Below are positions 1 to 8,408 of a stretch of DNA of 64,000 nt, piece after piece; the first letter of the stretch is position 1; each line of letters opens with the position of its first letter. The position numbers and the translations under genes were made by a program. The stretch is from NCBI RefSeq assembly GCF_014650335.1, contig NZ_BMUT01000007.1, positions 253,864 through 317,863 of the forward strand, given 5' to 3'. This stretch comes from Streptomyces hiroshimensis. GTDB lineage: Bacteria > Actinomycetota > Actinomycetes > Streptomycetales > Streptomycetaceae. Under the pieces are notes generated by a model. The model was not told where the DNA came from, did no database searches, and saw only the letters and a list, made by a program, of their open reading frames with translations.

Positions 1-1617
1 CCGCATCATCTCGTAGCGCACGAGGGACGCGGCCGGCGAGTCCTCGATGCCGAGCCGGACGGTCTCCTCCTGGGCGAAGACCAGCAGGTCGCGCGCCTCG
101 CTCTGGTGACGGAAGCGGGTCCCCGGCGCGTGCTCGGCGTTGTACTCCTCGATCCAGGCGACCCAGCGCTCGTACCAGTCCATGGGCGAGTCGTAGTACG
201 GCAGGAGCCGCGGCCACAGGGACGCGAGAACGACGACGTGGCCCGAGAGCTCCTCGGCGGCGTCGATCAGCGCGTCGCCCACTTCCGGGCAGGCGAAGCG
301 GTAGTCGGTGCAGAACATGTCCTTGTGCTCGCGCCGGTACTGCTGGATCTGTGCCATGGGCCGGTCGGTGACGGGGATGTCGTAGTACTCGGCGGGCCGG
401 TTGAGGGTGGGCGCGTACTGCTTGTACATGGGCGACTGGTGCAGCGGCACGAGCGTGAAGAGCTGGCTGCGGCCCTGGCCCTCCTCCAGGAACTGGAAGA
501 AGCGGGTGAGGGTCTCGGACATGGTTTCGCGGGTCTCGGTCGGGTAGCCGACGATGAAGCCGGTGACGGGACGGATGCCCGCGGCCTTCGTCGCCCGGAC
601 GACCTCCAGGGACCGTTCGAGATCGAGGTTCTTCTTGATCCAGCGCTGCATCTTCGGCGAGCCGCTCTCGATGCCGTAATAGATCTCCTCGCAGCCCGCC
701 GCGCCCATCTTGTCCAGGAGTTCGGCGTCGATGAGGTCGGTCCGGGTGCTGCAGCCCCAGGTGACGCCGAGGTCGCGGGCGATCACGGCGTCGCAGAACT
801 TGTGGGCCCAGGGGCGGTCGCAGGTGAAGATGTCGTGCGAGAAGTTCACGCTGGTGCGGCCGAAGGCGTCGCGGACGTACTCCAGCTGCCGGATGATGTC
901 GTCGATCGGCCGCATGCGGAACTTGCGCTCCCAGAAGGGTGCGGTGGCGCAGAAGGAGCAGCGGAAGGGGCAGCCGCGGCCGACGTCCAGGTACAGGCGG
1001 GCGCCCTTGGACATGTCGTAGGCGTAGTAGGCGGGCCAGGGCAGCTCGGCGAGGTCCTGGAACAGCGGCCGTTCGGCGTTGACGACGGCCCGGCCGTCCT
1101 TGCGGTGGGTCAGGCCGCGGACCCCCGAGGGGTCCTGGCCGGCGTGCAGGGTCTCCAGGAGCTCGGTGAAGGTCGCCTCGCCCTCGCCCCGCACGATGAA
1201 GTCGGCCCAGGGGAAGCGGTCGAGGAACTCGGCGCTGATGGGGGTGACGGCCGGCCCGCCGAGGCAGATCCGGGTGTCCGGGGAGCGCCTGCGCAGGGCC
1301 TGCCCGAGGAGGACGGTGTGGACGAGCGAGTCCGCGTCGGTCATCAGGCCGACCAGGGAGTCGCCGGCCGCGAGCACGGACCGGGCGAGGCCGTCGTAGA
1401 GGGCGTCGTCGTTGGGGACGGCGCCGTCGAGCAGCAGCTGATTGGTCTCGACGACCTCGATCGCGGCGGGCGCCCCGGCCGCGTCGGCGGCGGCCTTGAG
1501 GGACAGCAGGCCGACGGGGACGAAGTTCTGCATGGGCGGCGGGTCGCCGGGCCGGGTCCGCAGGGACATCCCGCCGTGGTTGAGGTGCGGGCTGGTGGCG
1601 AGCGCGACCTTCATCAT
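1..1617 (-). CDS. B12-binding-domain radical SAM enzyme (3' end off left edge)
   Basis: The visible 539 codons run off the window before a stop. The N-terminal ~190 residues have the layout of a cobalamin-binding domain, with the segment ICLGGPAVT and a GEGEATFTELLE motif common in B12-binding radical SAM proteins. The radical SAM cluster motif CPFRCSFC lies near residue 215 and would bind a 4Fe-4S cluster that cleaves S-adenosylmethionine. Start chosen at 1617 (ATGATGAAG), because its ATGA overlaps the stop of the upstream SPASM gene, implying translational coupling. Family members methylate unactivated carbon or phosphorus, or rearrange rings, often in natural-product pathways. No substrate can be read from the sequence. 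With the SPASM enzyme and the SnoaL-like protein it probably forms a three-gene operon. Confidence 0.85.
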   Translation of the reverse strand, partial: MMKVALATSPHLNHGGMSLRTRPGDPPPMQNFVPVGLLSLKAAADAAGAPAAIEVVETNQLLLDGAVPNDDALYDGLARSVLAAGDSLVGLMTDADSLVHTVLLGQALRRRSPDTRICLGGPAVTPISAEFLDRFPWADFIVRGEGEATFTELLETLHAGQDPSGVRGLTHRKDGRAVVNAERPLFQDLAELPWPAYYAYDMSKGARLYLDVGRGCPFRCSFCATAPFWERKFRMRPIDDIIRQLEYVRDAFGRTSVNFSHDIFTCDRPWAHKFCDAVIARDLGVTWGCSTRTDLIDAELLDKMGAAGCEEIYYGIESGSPKMQRWIKKNLDLERSLEVVRATKAAGIRPVTGFIVGYPTETRETMSETLTRFFQFLEEGQGRSQLFTLVPLHQSPMYKQYAPTLNRPAEYYDIPVTDRPMAQIQQYRREHKDMFCTDYRFACPEVGDALIDAAEELSGHVVVLASLWPRLLPYYDSPMDWYERWVAWIEEYNAEHAPGTRFRHQSEARDLLVFAQEETVRLGIEDSPAASLVRYEMMR

Positions 1618-2948
1618 GAGCGCTCCCCGGGTACGGTGCTGTGTTCGCCGCGGCGCAGTTCGACGCGCGGCTCGGCCATGATGCGTTCGCGGAAGAGCTC
1701 TTCCCGGCGCAGGATGCTCTGCCGCTGGAAGTCGCTGGTGCCGCAGCCGTCGAAGGTGCCGTTGAGGATGCTGGACTGGCTCGGGCAGCGCCCGGTGCAG
1801 AAGTACTTGTCGTCGTTGATGGGGCAGCCTTCGCAGGTGTCGCGGTAGTTGTCCCAGGTGATCTTTCTGACGAGCCAGTCCTCGCTCTCCCAGATCCCGG
1901 CGAACGGCGTCAGCTGGACGTTCCCGCCGCACAGCACCTTGTTCCCGGCGCAGGTGCTGCACGGGAAGACGTCCCCGGCGGAGTTCACGTAGCAGACGCC
2001 GCGCCCGCTCATGCAGCGGCGCGTCGCGAAGACCATGGTGTAGAGGAAGTCCAGCACCTTGCCCGCGCACAGGCCGAGGGTGCGGTCCTTCTCGCGGCCC
2101 CACTCCTCCTCGTCGATCCAGAACCGGGCGGTCCGCTCGACGTCGTGCATCGAGCTCGCGAGGTCGTGGTGGAGGGCGCCGCGGCCCATCGGGATGAACG
2201 GGACGCTGCGCAGGCTGACGTCGTTCTCCTTCGCCCAGCCGATGATGACGGGGAGGTCGTCGACGTTCTCGTGGGTCGTGGTGGTCATGATGCTGGTGTT
2301 GAATCCCCGGTCCCGGAGTTCGGCGAGCCGGCGCGTGACGTAGGCGAATTCGCCCTCGTTGCGGTATTTCCCCTGTCCGTGCAGGCCGTCGATGCTCATG
2401 CTGATGATGACGTCGTCCTGCGGTATGCGGGAGAGGATGCGTTCGCCGAGCGTCGTGCCGTTCGTGGCGATGCCGATGACGAATCCCAGGTCGTACGCGC
2501 GCTGCACGATGTCGCAGAAATCGGGGTGCATGGTGGGTTCGCCGCCGGTCACGATCAGCGAGAAGACACCCATGGCCGCCCATTCGTCGAGCAGCCGCAT
2601 GATGAGCTCGGTGGGCAATTCCGAGCTGCGCGCCCGGCCGCCCTCGACGAAGCAGTGCGGGCAGCGGAGATTGCAGGAGCGGGTGATCTCCAGCCACACC
2701 ATGGCGGGTGCCCGGAAATGGAAATCCGTCTCCACGGAGAGTCTTTCGACGAGGTGGTCCGTGCACCGTTCGGGTGGTTCGCCCGCACGCAGCAGGGCTT
2801 CGGCGCCCTCGTCGTACATGGCCACCGAACCGTCCGGGAACGCGGCCAGCCAGCCGAAGTCCTCCCGGCGGTAGCGAATCAGCGGCCGGGTCCTCGGTGG
2901 CAGCCGCCGGGCGTATTCGGGCGTACAGGACGAAACGTGCTGCAGCAA
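1614..2948 (-). CDS. radical SAM/SPASM domain protein
   Basis: 444 residues. The first ~70 residues (RYRREDFGWLAAF, then an aspartate/glutamate-rich stretch) resemble a PqqD-like or RRE-like fold but are too divergent to be sure. The radical SAM motif CNLRCPHC sits near residue 93, followed by a GGEPT motif. The C-terminal third carries many cysteines (CMSGRGVC, CSTCAGNKVLC, CEGCPINDDKYFCTGRC) typical of a SPASM domain with two auxiliary Fe-S clusters. SPASM enzymes commonly modify ribosomal peptides, mature enzymes or epimerise residues. The start is TTG at 2948, preceded by GGAGGGG four bases upstream; no in-frame ATG fits better. The stop overlaps the downstream B12 radical SAM gene. No precursor peptide is visible next to it inside the window. 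Confidence 0.85.
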   Translation of the reverse strand: MLQHVSSCTPEYARRLPPRTRPLIRYRREDFGWLAAFPDGSVAMYDEGAEALLRAGEPPERCTDHLVERLSVETDFHFRAPAMVWLEITRSCNLRCPHCFVEGGRARSSELPTELIMRLLDEWAAMGVFSLIVTGGEPTMHPDFCDIVQRAYDLGFVIGIATNGTTLGERILSRIPQDDVIISMSIDGLHGQGKYRNEGEFAYVTRRLAELRDRGFNTSIMTTTTHENVDDLPVIIGWAKENDVSLRSVPFIPMGRGALHHDLASSMHDVERTARFWIDEEEWGREKDRTLGLCAGKVLDFLYTMVFATRRCMSGRGVCYVNSAGDVFPCSTCAGNKVLCGGNVQLTPFAGIWESEDWLVRKITWDNYRDTCEGCPINDDKYFCTGRCPSQSSILNGTFDGCGTSDFQRQSILRREELFRERIMAEPRVELRRGEHSTVPGERS

Positions 2949-3027
2949 CGTACCCCTCCATCGTCTCCGTCGTCGTCCGTCTCCCTCGCGCGGGACGGAC
3001 GCTCCCTCGCGCGCGGCACGGACGTGA

Positions 3028-3070
3028 ACCGCCGGGACCCTCGCCCGGTGAGCACGAGAGCCCCGGCGGT
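3028..3070. repeat. 9-bp inverted repeat between SnoaL-like and SPASM genes
   Basis: ACCGCCGGG at 3028-3036 pairs with CCCGGCGGT at 3062-3070 around a 25-base loop. It lies in the 147-base gap inside the apparent operon, so it may be an attenuator, an RNA-processing site or a partial terminator. Just beside it (2979-3024) is an imperfect tandem repeat of CCCTCGCGCG followed by GGACGGAC or GCACGGAC. Confidence 0.4.
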
Positions 3071-3095
3071 CGTCGGGTGCTCCGGTCCCCCGCTG

Positions 3096-3593
3096 CTACT
3101 TGGGGGTACCGACGGTGCTGGCCGTGGTGGCCGTGCGCTCTTCGATGACGGAGATCTCCTCGACGGCGCGCTCGGGCGAGTCGGGGACGGACGGCATGTC
3201 CTGGGGCGAGATGTGCAGGTGGGCGATGCGCAGCTCACCACGCGCCCCGCGGGTCACCACGAGGGTCTCGCGCAGGTACTGCTGCTCCTCGCCGAGGGCC
3301 ACCCGGCAGTGCAGGCTGACGAGGGCCGTGTCGCCGAGGATCCGGATCTCGGGCGAGAGCAGCTGGCTGCGCCGGGCCGGGCCGGCGGAGAGGGTGAACA
3401 CCCGCTGGAATTCCTCACGGCTGTCGATGCGGGTGGGCGACGACAGAATGAAGAAGGTGGCGTCGGGGGCGAACAGGTCGAAGTACCCCTGGTCGCAGCG
3501 GTCATATGCCGACCGGTACTCCTCGAGGAGCTGCTGGACGGCTTCCCTGGTGATGGCGCCCGCGGTCACCGTGGGCACGAAATCTATGGTCAT
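3096..3593 (-). CDS. SnoaL/NTF2-like domain protein
   Basis: 165 residues. The segment AVQQLLEEYRSAYDRCDQG followed by YFDLFAPDATFFI, and later EEFQRVF, is typical of SnoaL-like or DUF4440 proteins of the NTF2-like alpha+beta barrel superfamily. Such proteins act as cyclases, isomerases, hydratases or non-catalytic binding partners; the active residues are not conserved enough to choose. It is the first gene of an apparent operon with two radical SAM enzymes, so it may act on their product or substrate. ATG at 3593. Confidence 0.7.
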   Translation of the reverse strand: MTIDFVPTVTAGAITREAVQQLLEEYRSAYDRCDQGYFDLFAPDATFFILSSPTRIDSREEFQRVFTLSAGPARRSQLLSPEIRILGDTALVSLHCRVALGEEQQYLRETLVVTRGARGELRIAHLHISPQDMPSVPDSPERAVEEISVIEERTATTASTVGTPK

Positions 3594-3889
3594 TGAGCGA
3601 TTCCCTTGTTTTTCGGCTGCTCCGGCTGCGTCGACTGCATGAGGGACCGGAAAGGGACGTCGTGCGGGAGCACCCCCAGCGGAGGCTGAGGGAGGGTACC
3701 TGCGGAGAATTTCTCACTCTCGCCCTTGCATCAGATCGCAAGGCTCACCCAGTCGCTCGCATGTTCGCTGGTACCCGACTATCACCGAGGGTGAGTGGGC
3801 TGTCAATACCCGGGAACTCCCCGGGAAAGGCGCCCAGTTGGGAGGTTTGATCGCGGCCTCGATCAGCGGTTTTCGGCACGGAATCCGAT

Positions 3890-3908
3890 ATTCACGCGGG
3901 GCGTGAAT
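3890..3908. promoter_or_regulatory. perfect palindrome, candidate operator
   Basis: ATTCACGC, then GGG, then GCGTGAAT: eight-base arms around a three-base centre. The symmetry, short spacer and position in a divergent promoter region fit a repressor site better than a terminator, because there is no gene end nearby. Confidence 0.45.
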
Positions 3909-3961
3909 TCGGGAATCCCGTTCCGCATACAGGACCGCCCGCCCCGGGCGCCCGGACGGCC

Positions 3962-3982
3962 GTGGCGCAGATCTGGCGCCAC
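3962..3982. promoter_or_regulatory. inverted repeat upstream of ribbon-helix-helix gene
   Basis: GTGGCGC and GCGCCAC flank AGATCTG. The half-site TGGCGCCACGG recurs at about 4040-4050, just before the start of the ribbon-helix-helix gene, so two copies of one word lie within 80 bases. This would suit autoregulation by the downstream DNA-binding protein; that is inference. Confidence 0.35.
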
Positions 3983-4068
3983 GGGCTGGACGACCGGCCG
4001 CGACCGGCCCCGGCCCGCAGGCCCCGGGCGGTTTGCGCATGGCGCCACGGCGGTGCGAGGATGACGCC

Positions 4069-4617
4069 ATGGAACTCATGCGGTATGTCGACAATCTGCG
4101 CCAGGAACTCCTGGTCGCAGCCGAGGCGGGCGACGCGGAATCGCGTGAGGTCGCCGAGCGTCTCGTCGCGCCGCTCTCCTCCGCCGTCCGGCTCGTGCTG
4201 CTCGACGCCCTGTCCGCCGCCGCGGACGAGATCACCAGCGATCTGGCGCCGGGCTCGGTCGAGGTCCGGCTGCGCGGGCTCGACCCGAGCTTCGTCGTCA
4301 CGCTCCCCCCGGCCGACCACGGCCCCGGCGACGCCGAGGGCGGCTTCGAGCGCCCGCACGCCGGTGCGGTGCCCTCGCTGCCCGCCGCGCCGCCGGCGCC
4401 CGCGGGCGGGGAGGACGGCGCGACGTCCCGCATCAACTTCCGGCCGCCCGAGCACCTGAAGGCACGGATCGAGGAGGCCGCCGGGCGCGAGGGCCTGTCG
4501 GTCAACGCCTGGCTGGTCCGGGCGGTGTCCGCGATGCTCGACTTCGACGAGCAGGCGCGTCGTCCCGAGCGCCGCGCGCCGCGCGGCGGCCAGCACTACA
4601 CGGGCTGGGTGACCTGA
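4069..4617 (+). CDS. ribbon-helix-helix (HicB/Arc-like) DNA-binding protein
   Basis: 182 residues. An N-terminal helical part (MELMRYVDNLRQELLVAAE) and a Pro/Ala-rich linker precede a C-terminal Arc/MetJ-type segment: INFRPPEHLKARIEEA, then GLSVNAWLVRAVSAML near residues 125-160. This is the pattern of a HicB-type antitoxin or small repressor, but no HicA toxin gene is next to it. Start at 4069 with GAGGA eight bases upstream; an in-frame ATG at 4033 has no ribosome-binding site. The next gene, 52 bases downstream, is a DUF4097 protein, a pairing often seen in Streptomyces, usually ahead of a drug-export ABC transporter that is absent here. Confidence 0.75.
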   Translation: MELMRYVDNLRQELLVAAEAGDAESREVAERLVAPLSSAVRLVLLDALSAAADEITSDLAPGSVEVRLRGLDPSFVVTLPPADHGPGDAEGGFERPHAGAVPSLPAAPPAPAGGEDGATSRINFRPPEHLKARIEEAAGREGLSVNAWLVRAVSAMLDFDEQARRPERRAPRGGQHYTGWVT

Positions 4618-4669
4618 CCCCGGCCGGTACCGGAGCACGACCACCCTTCCGACCAGCGGGGACGACACC

Positions 4670-5515
4670 ATGCCTGTTTTCGAGACGCCGCACCCCATCA
4701 CCGTCTCCGTCGACCTCCCCGTCGGAGACGTCCGCCTCCGGGCGGGCGACCGCACCGACACCGTGGTCGAGGTGCGCCCGAGCGATCCGGGCAGCGCGGC
4801 GGACACGAAGGCCGCCGAGGACACCCGCGTCGAGTACGCCGGGGGCCGGCTGCTCGTCAAAGGGCCCAAGCCGCGCGTCTTCGGCCGGGCCGGATCCGTC
4901 GACGTGACGATCGGCCTGCCGTCGGATTCGGAGGTCCAGGGGACGGGCCAGATGACCGCCTTCCACTGCAGCGGGCGTCTGGGCGAGTGCCGGATCAAGA
5001 CGTCGACGGGCGGCATCCACCTCCAGGAATCCGGCCGGCTCACCGCCACCACCTCGCTCGGCGACGTCACGGCGGACCGGGTGGACGGCACCGCCGCGAT
5101 CACGACCGGGACGGGCGGGGTACGGGCCGGCGCGCTGACCGGCCCGGCGGTGATCAAGAACTCCAACGGGGAGACCTGGGTCGGCGAGGCCTCGGCGGAC
5201 CTGCGGGTGCGCTCGGCCAGCGGCAGCATCGCCGTCGGCACGGCGCACGCGGACCTGGAGGCCAAGACCGCCCACGGGGACATCCGCGTCGGCGAGGTCG
5301 TGCGCGGCTCGGCGGTGCTCGCCACGTCGAGCGGCCAGATCGAGATCGGCATCCGCCCCGGCACGGCCGCACGCCTCGACGTACGGACGAAGTTCGGGCA
5401 CGTCCACAACCTCCTGACGGCCTCCGACGGGCCCGGACGGTCGGATGAGAGGGCCGAGGTGTACGCGACCACGTCGGTCGGCGACGTGACGGTCCGCCGC
5501 GCCGGGGGCGCGTGA
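4670..5515 (+). CDS. DUF4097 beta-strand repeat protein
   Basis: 281 residues made of repeated short strands (GDVTADRVDGTAAI, TTGTGGVRAGALTG, TAHGDIRVGEVVRGSAV), the hallmark of DUF4097/DUF2807-type beta-solenoid proteins. There is no signal peptide or membrane segment, so it is probably cytoplasmic. Its role is unknown; it follows the ribbon-helix-helix gene and likely shares its transcript. ATG at 4670 with GGGGACG upstream. The 3' end converges on the alcohol dehydrogenase gene. Confidence 0.75.
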   Translation: MPVFETPHPITVSVDLPVGDVRLRAGDRTDTVVEVRPSDPGSAADTKAAEDTRVEYAGGRLLVKGPKPRVFGRAGSVDVTIGLPSDSEVQGTGQMTAFHCSGRLGECRIKTSTGGIHLQESGRLTATTSLGDVTADRVDGTAAITTGTGGVRAGALTGPAVIKNSNGETWVGEASADLRVRSASGSIAVGTAHADLEAKTAHGDIRVGEVVRGSAVLATSSGQIEIGIRPGTAARLDVRTKFGHVHNLLTASDGPGRSDERAEVYATTSVGDVTVRRAGGA

Positions 5516-5551
5516 CGCGGACGGCGCCGCCGTAGCCCGCGCCTCCACGTC

Positions 5552-5590
5552 CAAGGCACCGCGTCTAAGGCACCGCGTCTAAGGCACCAC
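5552..5590. repeat. 14-bp tandem repeat spanning a stop codon
   Basis: The 14-base unit (C/T)AAGGCACCGCGTC occurs twice and is followed by a partial third copy (TAAGGCACC). The last copy contains the TAG stop of the alcohol dehydrogenase gene on the minus strand; the middle copy repeats that stop 14 bases downstream. It looks like slippage duplication at a gene end. Confidence 0.7.
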
Positions 5591-6568
5591 CACGATCTTG
5601 CAGCCCTCCCCGGCCCGGAAGCGGTCCATCGCCTCGGGGTACCGCTCCAGCGGCAGCCGGTGGCTGATGAACACCCCGGGGTCGAGGACCCCGGCCGCGA
5701 ACAGCTCGGCGGCCCGCTCGTAGCTGTGGAGTACCGCCATGGATCCGGTGATGGTGATCTCGTGGTGGTAGATGCGGTACGGCTCGATGGTGGCCGTGGC
5801 CGCGAGCTCGCTGACGCCGAACTGCAGGAACGTGCCGGCCTTGGCGACCCGCCCCAGGCCGTCCTGGATGGCGGCGGCGTTGCCGGTGGCGTCGATGACC
5901 ACGTCCCAGCCGCGCGCCTGCTCCAGTTCCTGCGCCGAGGCGGCGGTCCGCGTACAGCCCAGGGCGCGGGCCGTCGCCAGCCGCGCGGGGTTGACGTCGA
6001 CGACGTCCACGGAGCCGGCCCCCGTGCGCTTGGCCAGCTCCAGCATCATCAGGCCCATCGTCCCCGAGCCGTAGATCAGCACGTCGGCGCCGAGCCGGCT
6101 GCCGAGCACGTCGTAGCCGCGCACCGCGCAGGACAGCGGCTCGATGAGCGGCGCGTCGCGCACGTCGACGTGCTCGGGCAGGCGCACGCAGTTGGCCGCC
6201 GGGGCGAGGGCGTACTCGGCGGCACCGCCCGCCGCGGTGACGCCGATCGCGCCCCGGCGGTCGCACAGGTTGCCCCGCCCCATGCGGCAGTAGCGGCACT
6301 CCTGGCAGTAGAGCGAGGGGTCGACGGCCACCCGGTCGCCGACCCGCAGCCGGGTCACGCCGGAACCGGTGCCGACGACCTCCCCCGCGAACTCGTGCCC
6401 CGGTACGACCGGCAGGCTCGCGGCGCACCCTCCCTGCACGATGTGCAGGTCGGTGCCGCACAGCCCGCACGCGGCCACGTCGATCACGACCTCGTGCGGG
6501 CCCGGGGCCGGGTCCGCGAGCGTGGCGATACGGATCCGGCCCGGGGCTTCGACGACGGCGGCCTTCAT
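5579..6568 (-). CDS. zinc-dependent medium-chain alcohol/polyol dehydrogenase
   Basis: 329 residues. GroES-like catalytic domain with CGLCGTD and GHEFAGEVVG (catalytic zinc site) and the structural-zinc cysteines CQECRYCRMGRGNLC. The Rossmann domain follows, with IYGSGTMGLMM as the dinucleotide site and a VDVNPARL acidic turn that favours NAD(H). It most resembles sorbitol/threonine dehydrogenase-type MDR enzymes. It ends a sugar ABC transporter operon and its ATG overlaps the permease stop (ATGA), so it probably oxidises the imported polyol or a product of it. The exact substrate is not visible. Confidence 0.88.
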   Translation of the reverse strand: MKAAVVEAPGRIRIATLADPAPGPHEVVIDVAACGLCGTDLHIVQGGCAASLPVVPGHEFAGEVVGTGSGVTRLRVGDRVAVDPSLYCQECRYCRMGRGNLCDRRGAIGVTAAGGAAEYALAPAANCVRLPEHVDVRDAPLIEPLSCAVRGYDVLGSRLGADVLIYGSGTMGLMMLELAKRTGAGSVDVVDVNPARLATARALGCTRTAASAQELEQARGWDVVIDATGNAAAIQDGLGRVAKAGTFLQFGVSELAATATIEPYRIYHHEITITGSMAVLHSYERAAELFAAGVLDPGVFISHRLPLERYPEAMDRFRAGEGCKIVVVP

Positions 6569-7437
6569 TTGACGGCTCCTAGGGAGAGGCCCTGGACGAG
6601 CTTGTCCTGGGCGGCGAAGCCGCCGGCCAGGACCGGCAGCGAGATGACGACCGAGGCGGCGCAGACCTGTGCGAGGAAGAGGCCCTGGCTGGTGATGAAC
6701 CCGGTCAGGAAGACCGGCGCGGTCTGCGCGGTCACCGCGGTCAGGGCCCGGGCGAAGAGCAGCTCGTTCCAGCTGAAGATGAAGCAGATCAGTGCAGTGG
6801 CCGCGATCCCCGGGCCGGCCAGCGGGGCGACCACCCGGCCGAGGACCGCGGGCAGCCGGGCGCCGTCGAGTCGGGCGGCCTCGACGAGGGAGACGGGGAT
6901 GTCGGAGAGGAAGGACTGCAGCATCCACACGGCGACCGGCAGGTTCATCGACGTGTGGAGGACGACGAGCAGCCAGATGTTGTCGAGCAGCGAGGTGTCC
7001 CTGGCGAACAGGTACACGGGCAGCAGCCCGGCCACCACCGGCAGCATCTTCGTGGAGAGGAAGAAGAACAGCGCGTCGGTCCACTTGCGCACCGGACGGA
7101 TGGACAGCGCGTAGGCCGCGGGCAGCGCGAGGGTCAGGACGAGCACCGTCGACGTCACTCCGGCCGTGGCCGAGTTGATCAGCGCGGGCCAGGGGCTCGT
7201 CCCTCCCCCGGCCCCGAAGAACGTGCGGTAGCCGTCGAGGGTCAGGGAAGCGGCGACCGACGGGGGGTTGGTGGCGGCGTCGCTCTCCGAGTGCAGGGAG
7301 GTGAGCACCATCCAGGCCACCGGCAGGAAGAGGACGAGGCCTGCCAGCCAGGCCAGCAGCCCCGGCAGGAGGCCGCGGCAGCGGGCCCGGCGGGCCTCCG
7401 GCGGCAGGGCGGCGGCGTCGGCATCGGCGGCGGTCAT
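6565..7437 (-). CDS. carbohydrate ABC transporter permease (MalG type)
   Basis: 290 residues with about six membrane helices. The EAA loop (EAARLDGARLPAVLGRVVAPL) that contacts the ATPase is present around residue 190. It pairs with the upstream MalF-type permease; start and stop overlap both neighbours by ATGA, so the operon is translationally coupled. Confidence 0.92.
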   Translation of the reverse strand: MTAADADAAALPPEARRARCRGLLPGLLAWLAGLVLFLPVAWMVLTSLHSESDAATNPPSVAASLTLDGYRTFFGAGGGTSPWPALINSATAGVTSTVLVLTLALPAAYALSIRPVRKWTDALFFFLSTKMLPVVAGLLPVYLFARDTSLLDNIWLLVVLHTSMNLPVAVWMLQSFLSDIPVSLVEAARLDGARLPAVLGRVVAPLAGPGIAATALICFIFSWNELLFARALTAVTAQTAPVFLTGFITSQGLFLAQVCAASVVISLPVLAGGFAAQDKLVQGLSLGAVK

Positions 7438-8408
7438 CCTCGGGACACCCCTCCCCGGAACAGGGACGAGACCACGCGCAGGGCGAATGTCGCGATCACG
7501 GCCGAGCCGGTCACGACGAGCACTCCGGCGGCGGAGGCCTGCCCGTACTCGTGGGCCTGGTAGAAGGTCCGGTAGATCGCGTACGGCAGATTCGCGGTGC
7601 CCAGGCTCCCGGAGGTGACGGTGAACACCGCGTCGAAGTTCTGCACGATGTGGATCGCGCCCAGGAGCGTGCCCAGTTCGAGGTACCGGCGCAGGTGAGG
7701 CAGCGTCACGTACCGGAAGACCTGCCAGTCGCCGGCGCCGTCCAGCCGGGCCGCCTGCACCGTCTCCGGGGAGCGGCTCTGCAGCCCGGCCAGCAGGATG
7801 AGCATCATGAACGGCGTCCACTGCCACACCAGCGCGGCCTCCACCGCGGGCAGCGGCATCGAGGAGATCCAGTCCGGCTGGGGCGGGCTGTCGACGCCGA
7901 AGAGCCGGCCGGCCCAGGTGAGGGCGCCGTTGAGCAGCCCGTACTCGGGGTTGTAGAGCACGTGCTTCCACAGCAGGGCGGCCGCGACGGGCACGAGCAG
8001 GAAGGGTGCGATCAGGAGGGTGCGCACCAGCCCGCGGCCGCGGAACGAGCGGTCGAGCAGCAGGGCGAGCAGCAGTCCGAGGACGAGACTGGTGACGACC
8101 ACGGAGGCGGTCAGGACCATGGTCGTGACGACCGCGTCCCGCAGACCGGCGTCGTGCACGACGGCGGTGTAGTTCGACAGGCCGGTGAAGCGGCGCTCGC
8201 CGGGCCGGAGGGCATTCCAGTCGAAGAGGGAGATGACCAGGGTGGCCGCGAACGGCAGCTGGGTGACCGCGATCAGGAACACCAGCGCCGGCAGCAGCGG
8301 GGCACGGGTGGCCCAGGCCCGCAGGGCCGGGGGCTTCGGCCGGGGGCCGGCGGTGCGGGGCACGGCTCCGGCGCGGGCTGCGGGCGCCGCCGTCAGCGGA
8401 TCGGTCAT
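7434..8408 (-). CDS. carbohydrate ABC transporter permease (MalF type)
   Basis: 324 residues. A short polar N-terminus precedes six predicted membrane helices, with the EAA-type motif QAARLDGAGDWQVFRYVTLP near residue 225. It forms the membrane channel with the next gene. Its start overlaps the stop of the binding-protein gene. No nucleotide-binding subunit gene occurs in the operon; in Streptomyces a shared ATPase (MsiK) serves such importers, which is the likely partner here. Confidence 0.92.
   Translation of the reverse strand: MTDPLTAAPAARAGAVPRTAGPRPKPPALRAWATRAPLLPALVFLIAVTQLPFAATLVISLFDWNALRPGERRFTGLSNYTAVVHDAGLRDAVVTTMVLTASVVVTSLVLGLLLALLLDRSFRGRGLVRTLLIAPFLLVPVAAALLWKHVLYNPEYGLLNGALTWAGRLFGVDSPPQPDWISSMPLPAVEAALVWQWTPFMMLILLAGLQSRSPETVQAARLDGAGDWQVFRYVTLPHLRRYLELGTLLGAIHIVQNFDAVFTVTSGSLGTANLPYAIYRTFYQAHEYGQASAAGVLVVTGSAVIATFALRVVSSLFRGGVSRG

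Larger units (their letters stand above)
3594..4068. promoter_or_regulatory. 475-bp divergent intergenic region with several inverted repeats
   Basis: No coding region is seen. This is the shared promoter region for the SnoaL/radical SAM operon (minus) and the ribbon-helix-helix gene (plus). It contains CTCACCC (3744-3750) mirrored by GGGTGAG (3788-3794), a CCCGGG...CCCGGG pair near 3811-3827, a perfect palindrome at 3890-3908, and GTGGCGC...GCGCCAC at 3962-3982. Clear -10/-35 boxes could not be assigned. Confidence 0.6.

Noticed and set aside
4069-4617. Full HicAB toxin-antitoxin pair
   Set aside because: No HicA-like gene lies on either side; only the ribbon-helix-helix part is visible.
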